64,000 nt of DNA from Agarophyton chilense (lineage: Eukaryota > Rhodophyta > Florideophyceae > Gracilariales > Gracilariaceae), in contig JARGXX010000071.1 of the NCBI GenBank assembly GCA_030374765.1, positions 806,001-870,000 on the forward strand, read 5' to 3'. The position numbers and the translations under genes are program-made. The notes beneath the pieces are model-generated. The model searched no databases. It was not told the origin of the DNA and saw only the letters and a list, made by a program, of their open reading frames with translations. Position 1 is the stretch's first letter. Every line of letters starts with the position of its first letter. Of the stretch, positions 10,518-22,233 are shown piece by piece.

Positions 10518-13500
10518 GTGATGTTGACGACGCCCGAGGCGTCTCCGCCTCGCTCCCCGGTCACAATCCTCACGAGGAAACAGGCCGTCTCAGACGTGGA
10601 CTCTGAACAGTTTGGTGTTCTACGTCGACCGTGGAAACGTGTTCTTAACCGCCGGTTCCTGGATAGAGTCTTAGTAATGGCCAAGCGCAATTACAAGGTG
10701 TATGCCGACCTTGGCCTTTCTACCCAGTTTATGGTTCGAGTCCTTACTGTTTTGGACACAGGTGCTGGTCCGAATTTCATCGTGGAGTCGCTGCTGCCCC
10801 CGCCCTTGCGGTCTCAGATCCGCCTTGGCGTGGCGCCCGACGTCGCGGACGCGAATAACAACCCGTTGTCAACGGTTGGAACCGTCGCTCTCGTCGTTCG
10901 CTTGGGCTCCTTCGTGGTGAAACTCGACTTTATTGTATGCCGGAAATTGGCTGCCCCCATCATCTTGGGATGTGACTTCTGTGACAGATTCGTTGACGCC
11001 ATAAGGCCCCGCTCAAAGCGTGTTGAGATGGAAGACGGCTCGTCGGTCCCGATTGTCCGTCGTCCGCTGCGGCGTGCCTCCAAGAAGCACGTACCGCTCC
11101 CTGCCGCGCAGGAACCTCCACCCGCTTCTCGGGAGTCTACCAAGCTCCGCGGGGCTGCGTCTGTCCGAATCCCGCCAGAGTCCCAAGTATGGGTGCGTGT
11201 CACTTCCCGTCAACACGGGTTACGAGTCATTCAGCCTCTCTCATCTCTGTACGATGGATATCAACTCGCCGTGGCGAATGGAGTCGCGCAGATTGTCCCA
11301 GACAAGCCGTTCACCGTGTTCGTTGCCAATCTGGGCTCAACCCCACAGTCACTGGTGAAAAACCAAGTTATTGGATCGGTAATGCCTCACCCCACCGCGA
11401 TGGTCCCCACTAGGCTGACCGCTGCCGAAGTCCTCGGTCTCGTTCACTCTAAGGAGGGGGAGGAAGCTGCCGTCCAATCACCGAATGATTCGGAATCGCA
11501 ACCTGCCGACACAGAAAAGAAGCCCGTTCCGACGAGTTACGACCGGGTAGACCCCGTGAAGGAACTCGAGGAACTCGACATCGGTCATGTACCGGAGTCA
11601 CACCGTGAAAGTCTGCGTGAGATGTTACGGGAGTTTACCACAATGTGGGATGGCTCTCTTGGTGAGATAAATACAACGGAACACCGGATAGATTTATTCC
11701 CGAACACCCGACCGGTGGCTCAACACCCTTACAGGGCAGGCCCCAAGGCTCGAGAAGAGGAACAGTTCCAAGTGGACAAAATGCTCCGAGCTGGAGTGAT
11801 CGAACCGGCTCAGTCGCCGTGGGCATCCCCAGTGGTACTGGCTACGAAACCCGATGGGTCCTGGCGCTTTTGCATCGACTACCGTCGCTTGAATGATGTT
11901 ACCGTCAAGGACGTGTATCCGATCCCACGAATGGATGAGTACATTGACTCTCTCGGCACTGCTACTGTGTTCACGGCTTTGGACGCCAATTGGGGATATT
12001 GGCAGGTTCCCGTTAGGGAGGAGGACCAAGATAAGACTGCGTTTGTCTGTCACTCGGGACTCTACCGTTTCAAACGGATGCCTTTTGGTCTAACCAATGC
12101 TCCCGCTACCTTTCAGCGTGCTATCGACATTTTGTTGGCCCGCTTTAAGTGGCGTACTTGCCTCGTCTATTTGGACGATATCATTGTATTCTCAGACAAT
12201 CTGGATGACCATCTCACCCAAGTCAGGGACATAATGACCACGCTACGTGACGCTGGAATAACTCTCAAACTGAGGAAATGGGAGTTCTTTACCGATACTG
12301 TGAAGTATCTCGGGCACATTATCCGTCCTGGACGTGTAATGATCGAGGAAGCTCGAGTGAGGTCCCTTCGCAAGGCGAAAGAACCCGCTACCCAGACGGA
12401 ACTGCGCTCCTTTCTAGGATTGGTCAACGTCTACCGACGGTTTATCCCTAACTTCGCTGACATCGCGGCCCCCTTGAACGCGCTTCTGCGGAAAGGTCAA
12501 CCACCTAAACTGGACCCCTTTACGTCCGCCCAGACGGATGCTTTTAACTCCCTTAGGGAGGCTGTCACATAAGCACCGATTCTATCGCTACCGAAACCCG
12601 GACTACCGTTTTCCGTGGACACGGACTCTAGCGACTACCAGGTAGGCTGTGCGCTCTTTCAAACTACTCCCGAAGGAGAACGCACACCCATTGGGTACTG
12701 GTCAGGCTCGCTCAATGTCCACGAGCGGAACTACTCCGTGTCGGAGAAAGAGTGCCTCGCAGTTGTGTGGGCCCTCTCTACACTCCGCCCCTACCTCATG
12801 GGTGTGCACTTTACGGTTTACACGGATCACTCGTCCCTACGATGGCTCATGACCATCTCGGAGCCGTCAGGCCGCTTAATGCGTTGGAGACTCCGCCTCG
12901 CGGAATATGACTTTGAAGTGATCTACAAGAAGGGCACTCAGAACGCGCAAGCGGACGCGCTCTCGCGTTTACCCACGAATGGGGAAGCTCTAGCCGTCGA
13001 TGACGAGGATATACCTTGCTTCGTCGTAGACGATGGAACACCGGGAAACCCGGATTGGTTACACGAGAAATGGAACGAAAGCCCGGAATCGGACGATGAT
13101 ATTGACGCATTGCTCGTCTCGGACGATTCAAAGAAACCCCCGCCGGGTGATTTTGTGCCGATACCCCCGGAGGAGATGGTCAGATAACAGCAGGGTGACC
13201 CCTTCTGTACGAAGATTCGCGCCTGGCTTAATGGCGGTGCACAACTCCCTTTCGAGGTGAACGATCTTGGATACCTCGTCACGACGGTTCAGTCATCAAC
13301 ACAAGTCGTGGTGCCGCCTACTCTACAGTCTAGAGTTTTGCATCTATCGCACTGTGCGAAACTTGGTGGACACGCCGGTGGACGGAAACTCTACCTCACT
13401 TTGCGAAGGAACTTCTACTGGCCCGCCCTGGCGGTGGATTGCTACGCAACGGTGCGGTTTTGTACCGAATGTGCTAAGAATCGTGTGAAACTTCGCAAGT

Positions 13501-13650
13501 ACTCAACGAAGTTGAAACTATTCCCGGCATGGGCTCCTCTCGAGTTTGTCGCCATTGACATCCTCGGCGAGCTTCTCACCACACGACGTGGGCATAAGTT
13601 TTTACTCGTTATCACGGATCGTTTCTCAAAACTGGTTCGGACCGTACCTT
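10518..13650 (+). other. Element B pol region, part left of the element A insertion
   Basis: Domains in order: a retropepsin-type aspartic protease (LDTGAGPNF near 10755-10780), Gypsy reverse transcriptase (FCIDYRRLN, ALDANWGYWQ, catalytic YLDD near 12170), RNase H (DTDSSDYQVGCALF near 12617) and the start of integrase with its HHCC zinc region. The family polymerises cDNA from its RNA and inserts it into the host genome. The region is broken, and element A interrupts it at 13651. Confidence 0.85.
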
Positions 13651-14563
13651 TGTGGAGCAAAACCCGGCGACGGGAAGTGCTCTCAAGGTGTTCGAAGCCT
13701 TGCTCCCTGGGGGAGGCAGACTCAGAGACAGAGCCCTCCGTTCCGCCCGTAGTGTGGGGTGTAACTCCCACGGGGGATTCCGGCAGTACCGACGGAGGTG
13801 AGGGGTAGAAACCGTGGATCGGAAATGGGTATGGGTATCCCAAAGAATGGGGGAAAATCCGGCGAAGAGGAAAAACGGGGCGAGGGTCGGGCACAAACAG
13901 GCACCGGACCCGAGAACCAGAAAAGGGGCGAAACAACAAAAGAAACCCAATACAGGGGCGAAAACCTGTCCTCGAAAGGAAACACAAAAAGCACGCAACA
14001 AGTAAGCAGAACCCCCACGGGGTATCGTGCACGCAGGTCGTCTGAGCGGTCCCAAGGGGGTGGTTGCACGGAACCCAAACGTGGGCACTCTCCAAGTGGA
14101 GTCGTGTCCCTACGCAGGCGTTGCTAACCAGAGCCCGTTCCGGGTTGTAAGGCCGAAACGATGGCGACGAAGAACCTCTAAAGGTATCGAAGACCAACCT
14201 TGGTTCTCATTTACTCTGAGCTCGGACTGTCAGATCTCGCCTCCCTAAGTAGGGCCCACTAACTAAACTCTACAGTAGTGCACACCTGCTCAGGGCCATA
14301 CACGTGGAGATCCCACTGCCAGGGCCCAAAAATCCAACGTTCTAACAAATATCCGAAATTCGGTGCCAAAATTAAGCCACGTGTATCACGGGGCCAATCC
14401 AACCATGGGCCATCCGAATTTTCACTTATAGGCGAAATATAACCAGAAAACAGTGCCACCTCATCACACCATAGAGGGGATCATAATCATAACCCTCGGA
14501 GGGTTCAATCCTCATTCTATGAGTTGCATCTTCAATTATCCCCTAACTGGGCGTTGCTCTACA
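13651..14563 (-). repeat. Element A 3' LTR
   Basis: 913 bp. On the minus strand it reads TGTAGAGCAACGCC...TTTTGCTCCACA. Nearly identical to 24492-25404. Short open frames inside it are by-products of its composition. Confidence 0.93.
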
Positions 14564-14573
14564 TCTCCCCTCC
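14564..14573 (-). promoter_or_regulatory. Polypurine tract of element A
   Basis: GGAGGGGAGA on the minus strand, directly next to the 3' LTR. The family uses such a tract to prime plus-strand cDNA. Element B has a similar run at 30121-30132. Confidence 0.75.
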
Positions 14574-14643
14574 TTAAGACGAGGAAGAACATTCCGAGCC
14601 GCGGGTGTCTAACTTTCCGATCACTATACATACTAATCTCCCA

Positions 14644-16500
14644 ATGGGGTCCTTCACCACTTCTGAGGATCGCCACAAAACCGGCACATCGGTACAACTT
14701 TCTTCTACTCTTCCGACTTTCGGCGATACGCAACTTCTCGCAGCAGCGGTTTCGACTAGCCCTCTCAAGGGAATGAACCCATACGTCATCAACCCACACT
14801 CGGGGCCATCGGCCTCCGCGCCGGCGGACAACGAAGCTCCCCAGCAGGGTGGATATTTCTCCGGTTTGGATGCGGCTCCGTCAGGTACCGAACCTTCCGC
14901 CTCGGCGGGCAACCGACATCCTCAAGAGGATTTGGACATTAACGCGGTGGCGTGGAACTCCGCTCATGCGATGCCCTTGGTAGCAAACTCCAGAGGTTGG
15001 ATCTCAAACGAATCCTTTCGAAGGTGGAGTCCCCTTACCGATCCGGTGATATATTCCCGCGCTCCGTGGTTCCATCCGACAGCTGTTCGCGACGATGAGC
15101 TCATCGACTCCTACGTAGAGGACGGCTTATTGCCGGGTGGCCTACCTGTCGAGGTTGTACGTTCTCCCGATTGGAGGGCGCGGGTAGCCATAGAGCCTCA
15201 GTATCTATACCGCGGTCGCGGGGAGTCCCTGGACAAGGCGCGCGCAGCGATGGAGGCTCTGGCCTACCAGCGATTGGAGAGGCCACGCTTTGACCATCTG
15301 GTTCCCCCGGAGTACGGGTTCGATGTCGCCTATTACCGCACGTACGGTGAGGTCTCCTACGGAGACAACTGGGCAGCCTTTCCCGAAGCCGAGTTCCGCG
15401 GACCAGGTTTTCCTCTCCGAGAAGATATACTCCAATGGAGTCGTCCCATCATTCGGGCTGAATTCAGGTACCTTCAGCGGCAGTTTACCCAATATGGGTT
15501 CGATCGACGCGTGCGCTTCGAGCGCCGCTCGCGCTCCCGTTTCGGGTTCCTTGTCCCGTATCCTCACGTGGAACTGGAGCGTATCCGTAACACGGCGAAG
15601 GTTGGGCGACTCGTGCCCCTTCCAGCTTGGTGGAGTAAGGTCGAGGTCCCCCGAGGGTGCTTTGCTGAACTGCCCCCGTGCATCTACTATATCGGGTCTC
15701 GTTTGATGCACGACTCGAACTCGGGAAACTGGGCCCTCGTTGCAGCCGAGTGGGCAGCCCGCGTAGCGGCGCACCTCCTCTGGGATGCTCATGACCATTT
15801 CCGTATCTGGTATATTCCTCCGATGCTACGGACCATCATGCGTCAGATCGACCTTGTCCCAGCGTTGGGTTCGGTCAGCAACGTGCAGGACCTGTATCCA
15901 ATCTTGGACGTGATCGACAACACCCAATGGGATCGAGTTCCAGTGGAAAATCAGCCCGCAGGGAAAGGATCCGCGCGAGACAAGTCTCCTGGCCGGTACG
16001 ATCCGGGCTCCGGTAACTGGGTCTATTACAATCCCTTCGAAGGGGTTCGCATCAGCACGGCGCAAGCACGGGCGCTGATGGACTCGCCTCGACCGATGCC
16101 GGTGGGACACCCGACGGGGTTCATTTATACCGACGATTACGAGTACAAGCCTCCAGTAGACCTGGATGATCCAGCGTTGGATAACGACATGCCAGCTCCT
16201 AGTGGAGTACTCCCTGTAGAGCCATCTGCACCCTTTCAACCAGTGGGAGCGACCTCAGCTGCGGCGGCGAATGCATCCGGTGGCCGTCCATCTGCTCCCC
16301 CCGGGTGGGGTGTGAACACCCTTGCGCAGGCGCCGGTTGCCACTCCGCAAGCGGATAGTGTGCGACAAGGCCTCGTGAACGCGGGCATTCCGATTCCCCC
16401 GGGTATGACGGATGTGAGCCAGATGTTGGCTTTCGCCTCGGCGTACCATCAGGGTCAGATTCCCAACGGTGGGGCGGGTCCCTCCTCGGGCTTTCCGTAG
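14644..16500 (+). CDS. Element A antisense open frame, unknown protein (618 aa)
   Basis: An uninterrupted frame from the first ATG, transcribed against gag-pol and lying between the chromodomain and the 3' LTR. The protein has a low-complexity N-terminus and a central block (about residues 138-400) rich in W, Y, R and aromatic pairs. Landmarks are APWFHP (140-145), RPIIRAEFRY (267-276) and RSRFGFLVPY. The tail is rich in proline, alanine and glycine. Element B encodes a related protein in the same place. No signal peptide, membrane segment, zinc motif or catalytic signature is evident, so it does not look like an envelope protein. Antisense frames downstream of pol are known in some plant Gypsy elements; I see no basis for homology to those. 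Function unknown. Confidence 0.75.
   Translation: MGSFTTSEDRHKTGTSVQLSSTLPTFGDTQLLAAAVSTSPLKGMNPYVINPHSGPSASAPADNEAPQQGGYFSGLDAAPSGTEPSASAGNRHPQEDLDINAVAWNSAHAMPLVANSRGWISNESFRRWSPLTDPVIYSRAPWFHPTAVRDDELIDSYVEDGLLPGGLPVEVVRSPDWRARVAIEPQYLYRGRGESLDKARAAMEALAYQRLERPRFDHLVPPEYGFDVAYYRTYGEVSYGDNWAAFPEAEFRGPGFPLREDILQWSRPIIRAEFRYLQRQFTQYGFDRRVRFERRSRSRFGFLVPYPHVELERIRNTAKVGRLVPLPAWWSKVEVPRGCFAELPPCIYYIGSRLMHDSNSGNWALVAAEWAARVAAHLLWDAHDHFRIWYIPPMLRTIMRQIDLVPALGSVSNVQDLYPILDVIDNTQWDRVPVENQPAGKGSARDKSPGRYDPGSGNWVYYNPFEGVRISTAQARALMDSPRPMPVGHPTGFIYTDDYEYKPPVDLDDPALDNDMPAPSGVLPVEPSAPFQPVGATSAAAANASGGRPSAPPGWGVNTLAQAPVATPQADSVRQGLVNAGIPIPPGMTDVSQMLAFASAYHQGQIPNGGAGPSSGFP
16329..16356 (+). repeat. 28-bp direct repeat within element A, copy 1
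   Basis: Begins GGCGCCGGTTGCCACTCC. Identical 28 bases recur at 17555-17582 in the same orientation. Confidence 0.85.
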
Positions 16501-16559
16501 TTCCGCCTTCGGGCAATTGTGGAGTCCATAGCTTGGCGACAATAGTAAACTTCTGATAT

Positions 16560-16725
16560 TTGCATAACTTCCTTTCTTCTTCCTTCCTAGGATCTTAACT
16601 TCTACTTCTCTTCTTCTTCCTTCTTAGGATCTTCTTCATCTTCTTCTTCATCTTCTTCCCTTCTTAGGGTCCAATCTTCTTCTTAATCTTCTTCTCCACT
16701 TCGTGGGTCTTCTTTTCCTTTTTCA
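16560..16725. repeat. Polypyrimidine CTT-rich tract in element A
   Basis: About 165 bp made mostly of CTTCTT and TTCCTT units (purine-rich on the element's sense strand), between the 3' end of the antisense frame and the chromodomain end of pol. It separates two convergent coding regions. Element B has a shorter purine-rich stretch at 27994-28015 in the same position. Confidence 0.8.
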
Positions 16726-16899
16726 TCATAAACTGTCCCGATAACCAGTGCTGTGTTCCCCGGTTAACGGCGCTAGGCCGAGGACCAGTAGATATTCCCT
16801 CTCAATACGTGTTCTTCGGGATACTCTCCTCAATTCCTCTTCAGAGGTCCAACATCTTCCTCACTTCGAGGTCCCATCCACACCAGTTCCCGTGGTGGG

Positions 16900-19800
16900 T
16901 TACCCGACTTGGGCACGATCCAGATTTGGAGGCAAGGTTACCCGAGCGCGTCGGTGATAGGATAAAACCTTAGACCTCGGAAGGAGCTCAATGGGTTCCA
17001 CTGTATCCTCATCAGGCGAGAATCCGTACCATCGGACTTGGTAGCGGACTTCTCCCTCGCGGGTGTAGATGTGACGCACGATGCGATCGATAACGAATTC
17101 CTGCGGGTACACTTTTCCCTGTTCGGGCTTCTCTTCCATCTTGGAACGCTCTAGTTCCCTTGAAGGTGTCAACGTAGGGTTTACACACACCCCGGTGGGT
17201 TCTTTTCCGTGTTGCGAGCGGGTCTCAGCACTTCGTCCAAACGGCACCGAGTGGCCTGTGGGCTACGTTGTAACTTCCGTCTACGGAGTGAAAACGGCCC
17301 CGTTTTGGGTTCTTCTTAAAGCTGAGATCTTCCCGATAACAACGGTGTTCTTAGATTCCGTGACGGTTGAGAAACCGCGACGCGGTAGAGTCTCCAATCT
17401 CAGGGGGATAAGACTTCAACGTCAACCCGAGCTACGGGGACGAATGTTGCTCTGGTGCAACGCGCCGTGCGACGGAGGCGGTTTGCGCGACGGTTGGTTG
17501 TCAGAGCCTTTTGATTGGCTCGGTGCCATTCGACGTGTGCCACATAAATGCGCGGGCGCCGGTTGCCACTCCGCAAGCGGATGTGAGGTGGCGCTTTCGG
17601 CACGCGCTAGCACTCTCCTGAGCTGTCCCCGACGGGTCTCACTTATTTCTTTCCCATTCCTGAGGGTTCCAGTGTCTCCATAGGAGTTCCTATTCTCATT
17701 CCATAACGGAGAGCCAAATTTGGTCAACCTCGTCGTCGAGATCTTCCCCGTGCGGGTCCGCTGACACAGCTCGTTCCCGAGAAAGCGGGGTTTGGGTGTG
17801 CGACACCTCAGTGTCTCGTCCGCGGCGGCGGGTGATCGTCGGCTCTGTAGGCGTTCCGGGTGCGGAGTTCTCCAAACGACTCTCCCTAGGCGGGTTTTCG
17901 TCATCTTTTCTTACGTCGTGCTCGGCTGGGTCGGCGGTGATGTCGCTACCCATACGCTGGGGTTGTGACTTCTCTGTCGCCGGCTCGGTCGGGCTCGCCG
18001 TCTCACTGTGAGAACTAGATTCCCTGTTAGGGCGACTGGCTGACGCCGAAACATCGTCCTGCGAAGGAACTAAGTCCTCCTCCCCCTCCTTAGGCGGAGA
18101 GCCAGGAGGCTTGATTACCTCCGGTGGGGGAGTAACTCTGTAAGAGTTCGTTGACTGGGCCCTTGAGGGAGCGGGCCCAGGTTCGGGAGTATCCGAAGTT
18201 TCCGGTGGGTCGGTTAAACCACGTTCCGGGTGCGGAAGTATAACGGGGCGGGTGTTCGAATCTCCGCCTGACGGGTTAACTTCCGTTGAATCATCCCCTG
18301 TGGAGGGCGTTGGTGCCGACACCACTTCCACATTTGGGTTGGGCGCTCGTGTGATGCGGTCCCTGGAGATCCGTTCGTGGCGGTTAGCGATATCCAATAC
18401 CACCGTGTCCGGGTCTACAGAAACCACACGATAGGGTCCGTCCACAATTGGCGAAAGCTTGTGCCTACGTTCCTTTTCAGGATTGTAGTATTCCTTTCGA
18501 AGGAAGACGAAGTCGTCGGGCTCCACCTGAGGTAGAGGTTTGCGAACCCGATTGTCAAAGTCCTTCTTGTAGGCGCGTTGAGCTTTGTCCATTGCTTTCC
18601 GGGCTATCGGCACCATCTTCGTAAGCCACTCCTTCCAGGCTTCTCGGTACAATCCCGGTGACGGGTACGTCGACAGCGTCGGTTGAGCCTCGATGGCGAC
18701 CGGCGGCGGTGTCCTCGACAGTACCAGTTCGAATGGGGATAAAGATGTAACCCGATGTACCTGGGCGTTGTATGCATACGTGATAGCATCTGTGTACAAG
18801 TCCCAATTTTTGGGGTGATCCGCAACATACGATCTCAAAGCGTTGAGTATCGTGCGGTTAAACCTCTCCACCTGGCCATTCCCCTGAGGGTGGTACGTAG
18901 TAACAAATAAAATCCTTACATCAAGGATTCGACATACATCCTGAAAGAACTTTGATGCGAATTGCCCTCCGTTGTCGGATAACAACTGCACCGGCTGTCC
19001 ATATACGAACACCCAATGGGTCACGAACGCTTGCGCGACGGTAGCGGCGGTGATCCGCTTCAGCGGCACAGTTCTCGTTAACTTAGAGAATCTGTCAGAA
19101 ATGACAAGCAGATACCGATGACCTCGGGGCGTTCTGATAAACTCCCCTAGGATGTCTATGGCCACTAATTCGAGTGGAGCCCGTGCTGGGAACAGCGTCA
19201 ACTTCTTAGAGTGCTTCCGAAGTTTGACGTCATTCTTGACGCAATTGGCGTAGGCCCGTCTGACGGCGTAACAATCGAATACCATTGCCGGCCAGTAAAA
19301 GTCCCTTCTCAACGTGAGGTACAGTTTTCTTCCCCCGGGGTGGGCGCCAACCTTCAAATAGTGAGTGAGGTGTAATACCCTCTGTTGTAGGGTGTGCGGC
19401 ACCACTATCCTCGGGCGAGGTCCAACGATCCTGATTAGGTAACCCTGATCGTCGTCCTCCAAAGGTAACTGAAATCCTCCGTTGAGGCGAGCCCGAATCC
19501 GTGTACAGAATGGGTCGAGCTGTTGCTCGCGTATCATCTCCTCTGGAGAGATAGGTATAAAAGAGCCGGTCGGCGAATCCAGACTCTCGTTGACGAGTAT
19601 ATCGTCACAAACATCATCCGTCAGCGGTTGAGCTCCTCCCTCGAGGTCCGATACCATAAAACATGGGATGTCATCGTCCTCGTAGGGTTCCGTTTCCGCT
19701 GTGGTTCCCAAGCGGGATAGTGCATCAGCATGAGTGTTCAGCTTCCCTTTCTTGTACAGGATATCAAAGTCGAATTCTGACAGTCGGAGACGCCAGCGCA

Positions 19801-22231
19801 TAAGGCGGCCCGAGGGTTCGGAGATCTCCAGGAGCTAAAGCAAGCATGCGTGGTCCGTATGGACTTTGAAACGAGTACCCATCAGATAGGGGCGAAGTGT
19901 AGCTAAGGCCCACACAACGGCTAAACATTCTTTCTCGGAGACCGAGTAGTTCCTTTCATGGACATTCAGGGAACGTGACCAGTACCCAATAGGGTGACGT
20001 TCACCATCCTCAGAGGATTGGAACAGTGCACACCGTACTTGGTTTGCACTAGCATCGGTGTCCACTTCGTAAGGGAGCCCAGGATTGGGTAGAGCCAAGA
20101 TTGGCGGTGATGTTACGGCATTCACCAGTGCCGTGAAGGCAGACGCTTCCGCGTCGCCAAAAGGTTCCAGTTCAACTGGTTGTCCCTTCGTCAGGAGCCT
20201 GTTGAGGGGGGTGGCAATATCCGCAAAGTTCGGGACGAATCGGCGGTACACGTTACAGAGACCTAAGAAGGATCGCAACTCCGTTTGAGTTTTCGGGTGT
20301 TTTGCTTCCTTCAAGGATTTCACTCGTACTTCATCGATTGAAAGCTGTCCGGGACGGATGATATGACCCAGATATTTAACCTAATCGGTGAAAAACTCGC
20401 ACTTCTTGAGTTTCAAGGTGATTCCCGCGTCGCGGAGTATCTTCATTACGTCCCTGACGTGTTCGAGGTGATTACCCAGGTTGTTGGAGAAGACAATAAT
20501 GTCGTCTAAATACACTAGACACGTCCTCCACTTGAAGGGAGCCAACAGCATGTCTATCGCCCGTTGAAACGTTGCGGGGGCATTTGTCAACCCAAAAGGC
20601 ATCTTCCGGAATCGGAAAAGTCCTTGATGACACACGAACGCCGTTTTGTCTCGATCTTCCTCCCTAATAGGGACTTGCCAGTAGCCCGAATTGGCGTCGA
20701 GGGTAGAGAAAACAGTAGCGCTCCCAAGGGAGTCGATGTATTCGTCCATCCGAGGGATCGGGTACACATCCTTAATGGTTACCTCGTTCAGGCGTCTGTA
20801 ATGGATGCAGAAACGCCACGATCCATCCGGTTTCGGAACTAACACCACTGGTGAGGCCCAAGCGGACTGGGCAGGTTCAATTACGCCCGCTTTAAGCACC
20901 TTCTCCACCTGAGATTTCTCCTCTTCCCGAGCTTTCGGTCCAGCCCTGTAAGGGTGTTGGGCAATAGGCCGAGTGTTCGGTAACAAGTCGATGCGGTGTT
21001 CTGTAATCCCAATAGTTCCAAGGGAACCATCCCACATGGGGGTAAATTCACGAAGCATGTGCCTCAGCTTCTCCCGATGAGATGCGGGTACATGGTTGAG
21101 ATCCCATTTTCCCAATTCCTGAACAGGATCCGTCTGGTCTGCTCCTGTGATAGGGGCCGTAACCTCCTGAGGTTTAAAGTGTTCAGCGTGTGGAGCTGCA
21201 GTCGTATGCTCACCGTCTTCCGCGATTTCGGCAGTTTCGGCAGTGTCCTCCCCCTCCTTAGGGTCCGCCACACCAAGGACCTCTGCGATAGAGATCTTTG
21301 TAGGTACGACCGCATGCGGGTGTGGAAGAACAGAACTCAGGATCTGGTGTTTGACCAAATGCTGCGTTGTCTTTCCAAAGTTGGCTACCAAAACCTTGAA
21401 AGGTTTATCCGGTTCCACGGAGACAACCCCATTCGCAAGGGCGAGTTGACGCCGCGTATACAGAGACGGGTTCGTTTGTACCACATGCACACCAATTTGC
21501 TTGGTAACAACTGTGACCCAAACCTGGGTTTCTGGCGGGATAGCCACTGACTTCGCAGCCTTTACCCGTGTAGACACCGGGTCCTTCTTCACAGATTCCT
21601 GCGTGACGGGGAGAGGAACGCGTGTTCGCGCTGCTCCCTGTAAGGGTTTACGAACGATTGGGATCGTAGACCCGTCTTCGAGTTCCACAGTTCTATTCCG
21701 AGGACGGATGGCTTCCACGAAGCGGTCGCAAAAGTCACAACCCAGTATGACTGGTGCTGCAAGTGACTTGCATACAATAAACTCTAGCTGAACGAGATAG
21801 GAGCCTAACCTCACCATGAGGGAAATTGTACCCAGTGTCCGTAGCGGGTTGTTGTTCGCATCGGCGATATCCAAACGTGGACCGGTCCGAACTTGAACCC
21901 GGAGCAGCGGGGGTAACAATTCAACATGAATTAAGTTAGGAGCGGCTCCTGTATCCAGGACAGATATTTGACGAACCATAAACTGGTTGGACAGGCCGAA
22001 GTCGGCGAATACCTTATAATTCCGCTTGGCCATTACCATAACTCGATCCGGAATACGGAGATTACGGGACCGTATCCACGGGCGACGGAGGACACTAAAG
22101 TATCCCGAGTTAACGTCGGTGTCAGCCGTTTTCCTTGAAAGGATAGTCACAGCTGGGGAGCGAAGCTGGAGCGCCTCGGGCGTCTTCAACTCCGGCTTAG
22201 AAGACGCCCCTCCCGCAGGGGAGACTCCCAA
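16900..22231 (-). other. Element A pol region
   Basis: In minus-strand order: aspartic protease (LDTGAAPNL), Gypsy reverse transcriptase (FCIHYRRLN, TLDANSGYWQ, catalytic YLDD near 20510), RNase H (DTDASANQVRCALF), integrase with a zinc-binding HHCC region and catalytic core (DNGGQFAS, WVFVYGQPVQ), a proline-rich linker and a C-terminal chromodomain near 16960-17130 (YQVRWYGFSPDEDTVEP). Chromodomains in such integrases are known to steer insertion to particular chromatin. It sits next to gag in a different frame. The region is broken, with about three breaks. Confidence 0.88.
17555..17582 (+). repeat. 28-bp direct repeat within element A, copy 2
   Basis: Identical to 16329-16356. This copy lies between the integrase core and the chromodomain. 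Confidence 0.85.
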
Positions 22232-22233
22232 GT

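Noticed and set aside
13798-14127. Small genes inside the family A LTRs
   Set aside because: Identical overlapping frames occur in each LTR copy in several phases and show no domain; they follow from LTR composition.
14644-16500. Envelope gene in element A
   Set aside because: The frame is on the antisense strand and shows no signal peptide, membrane anchor or cleavage site.
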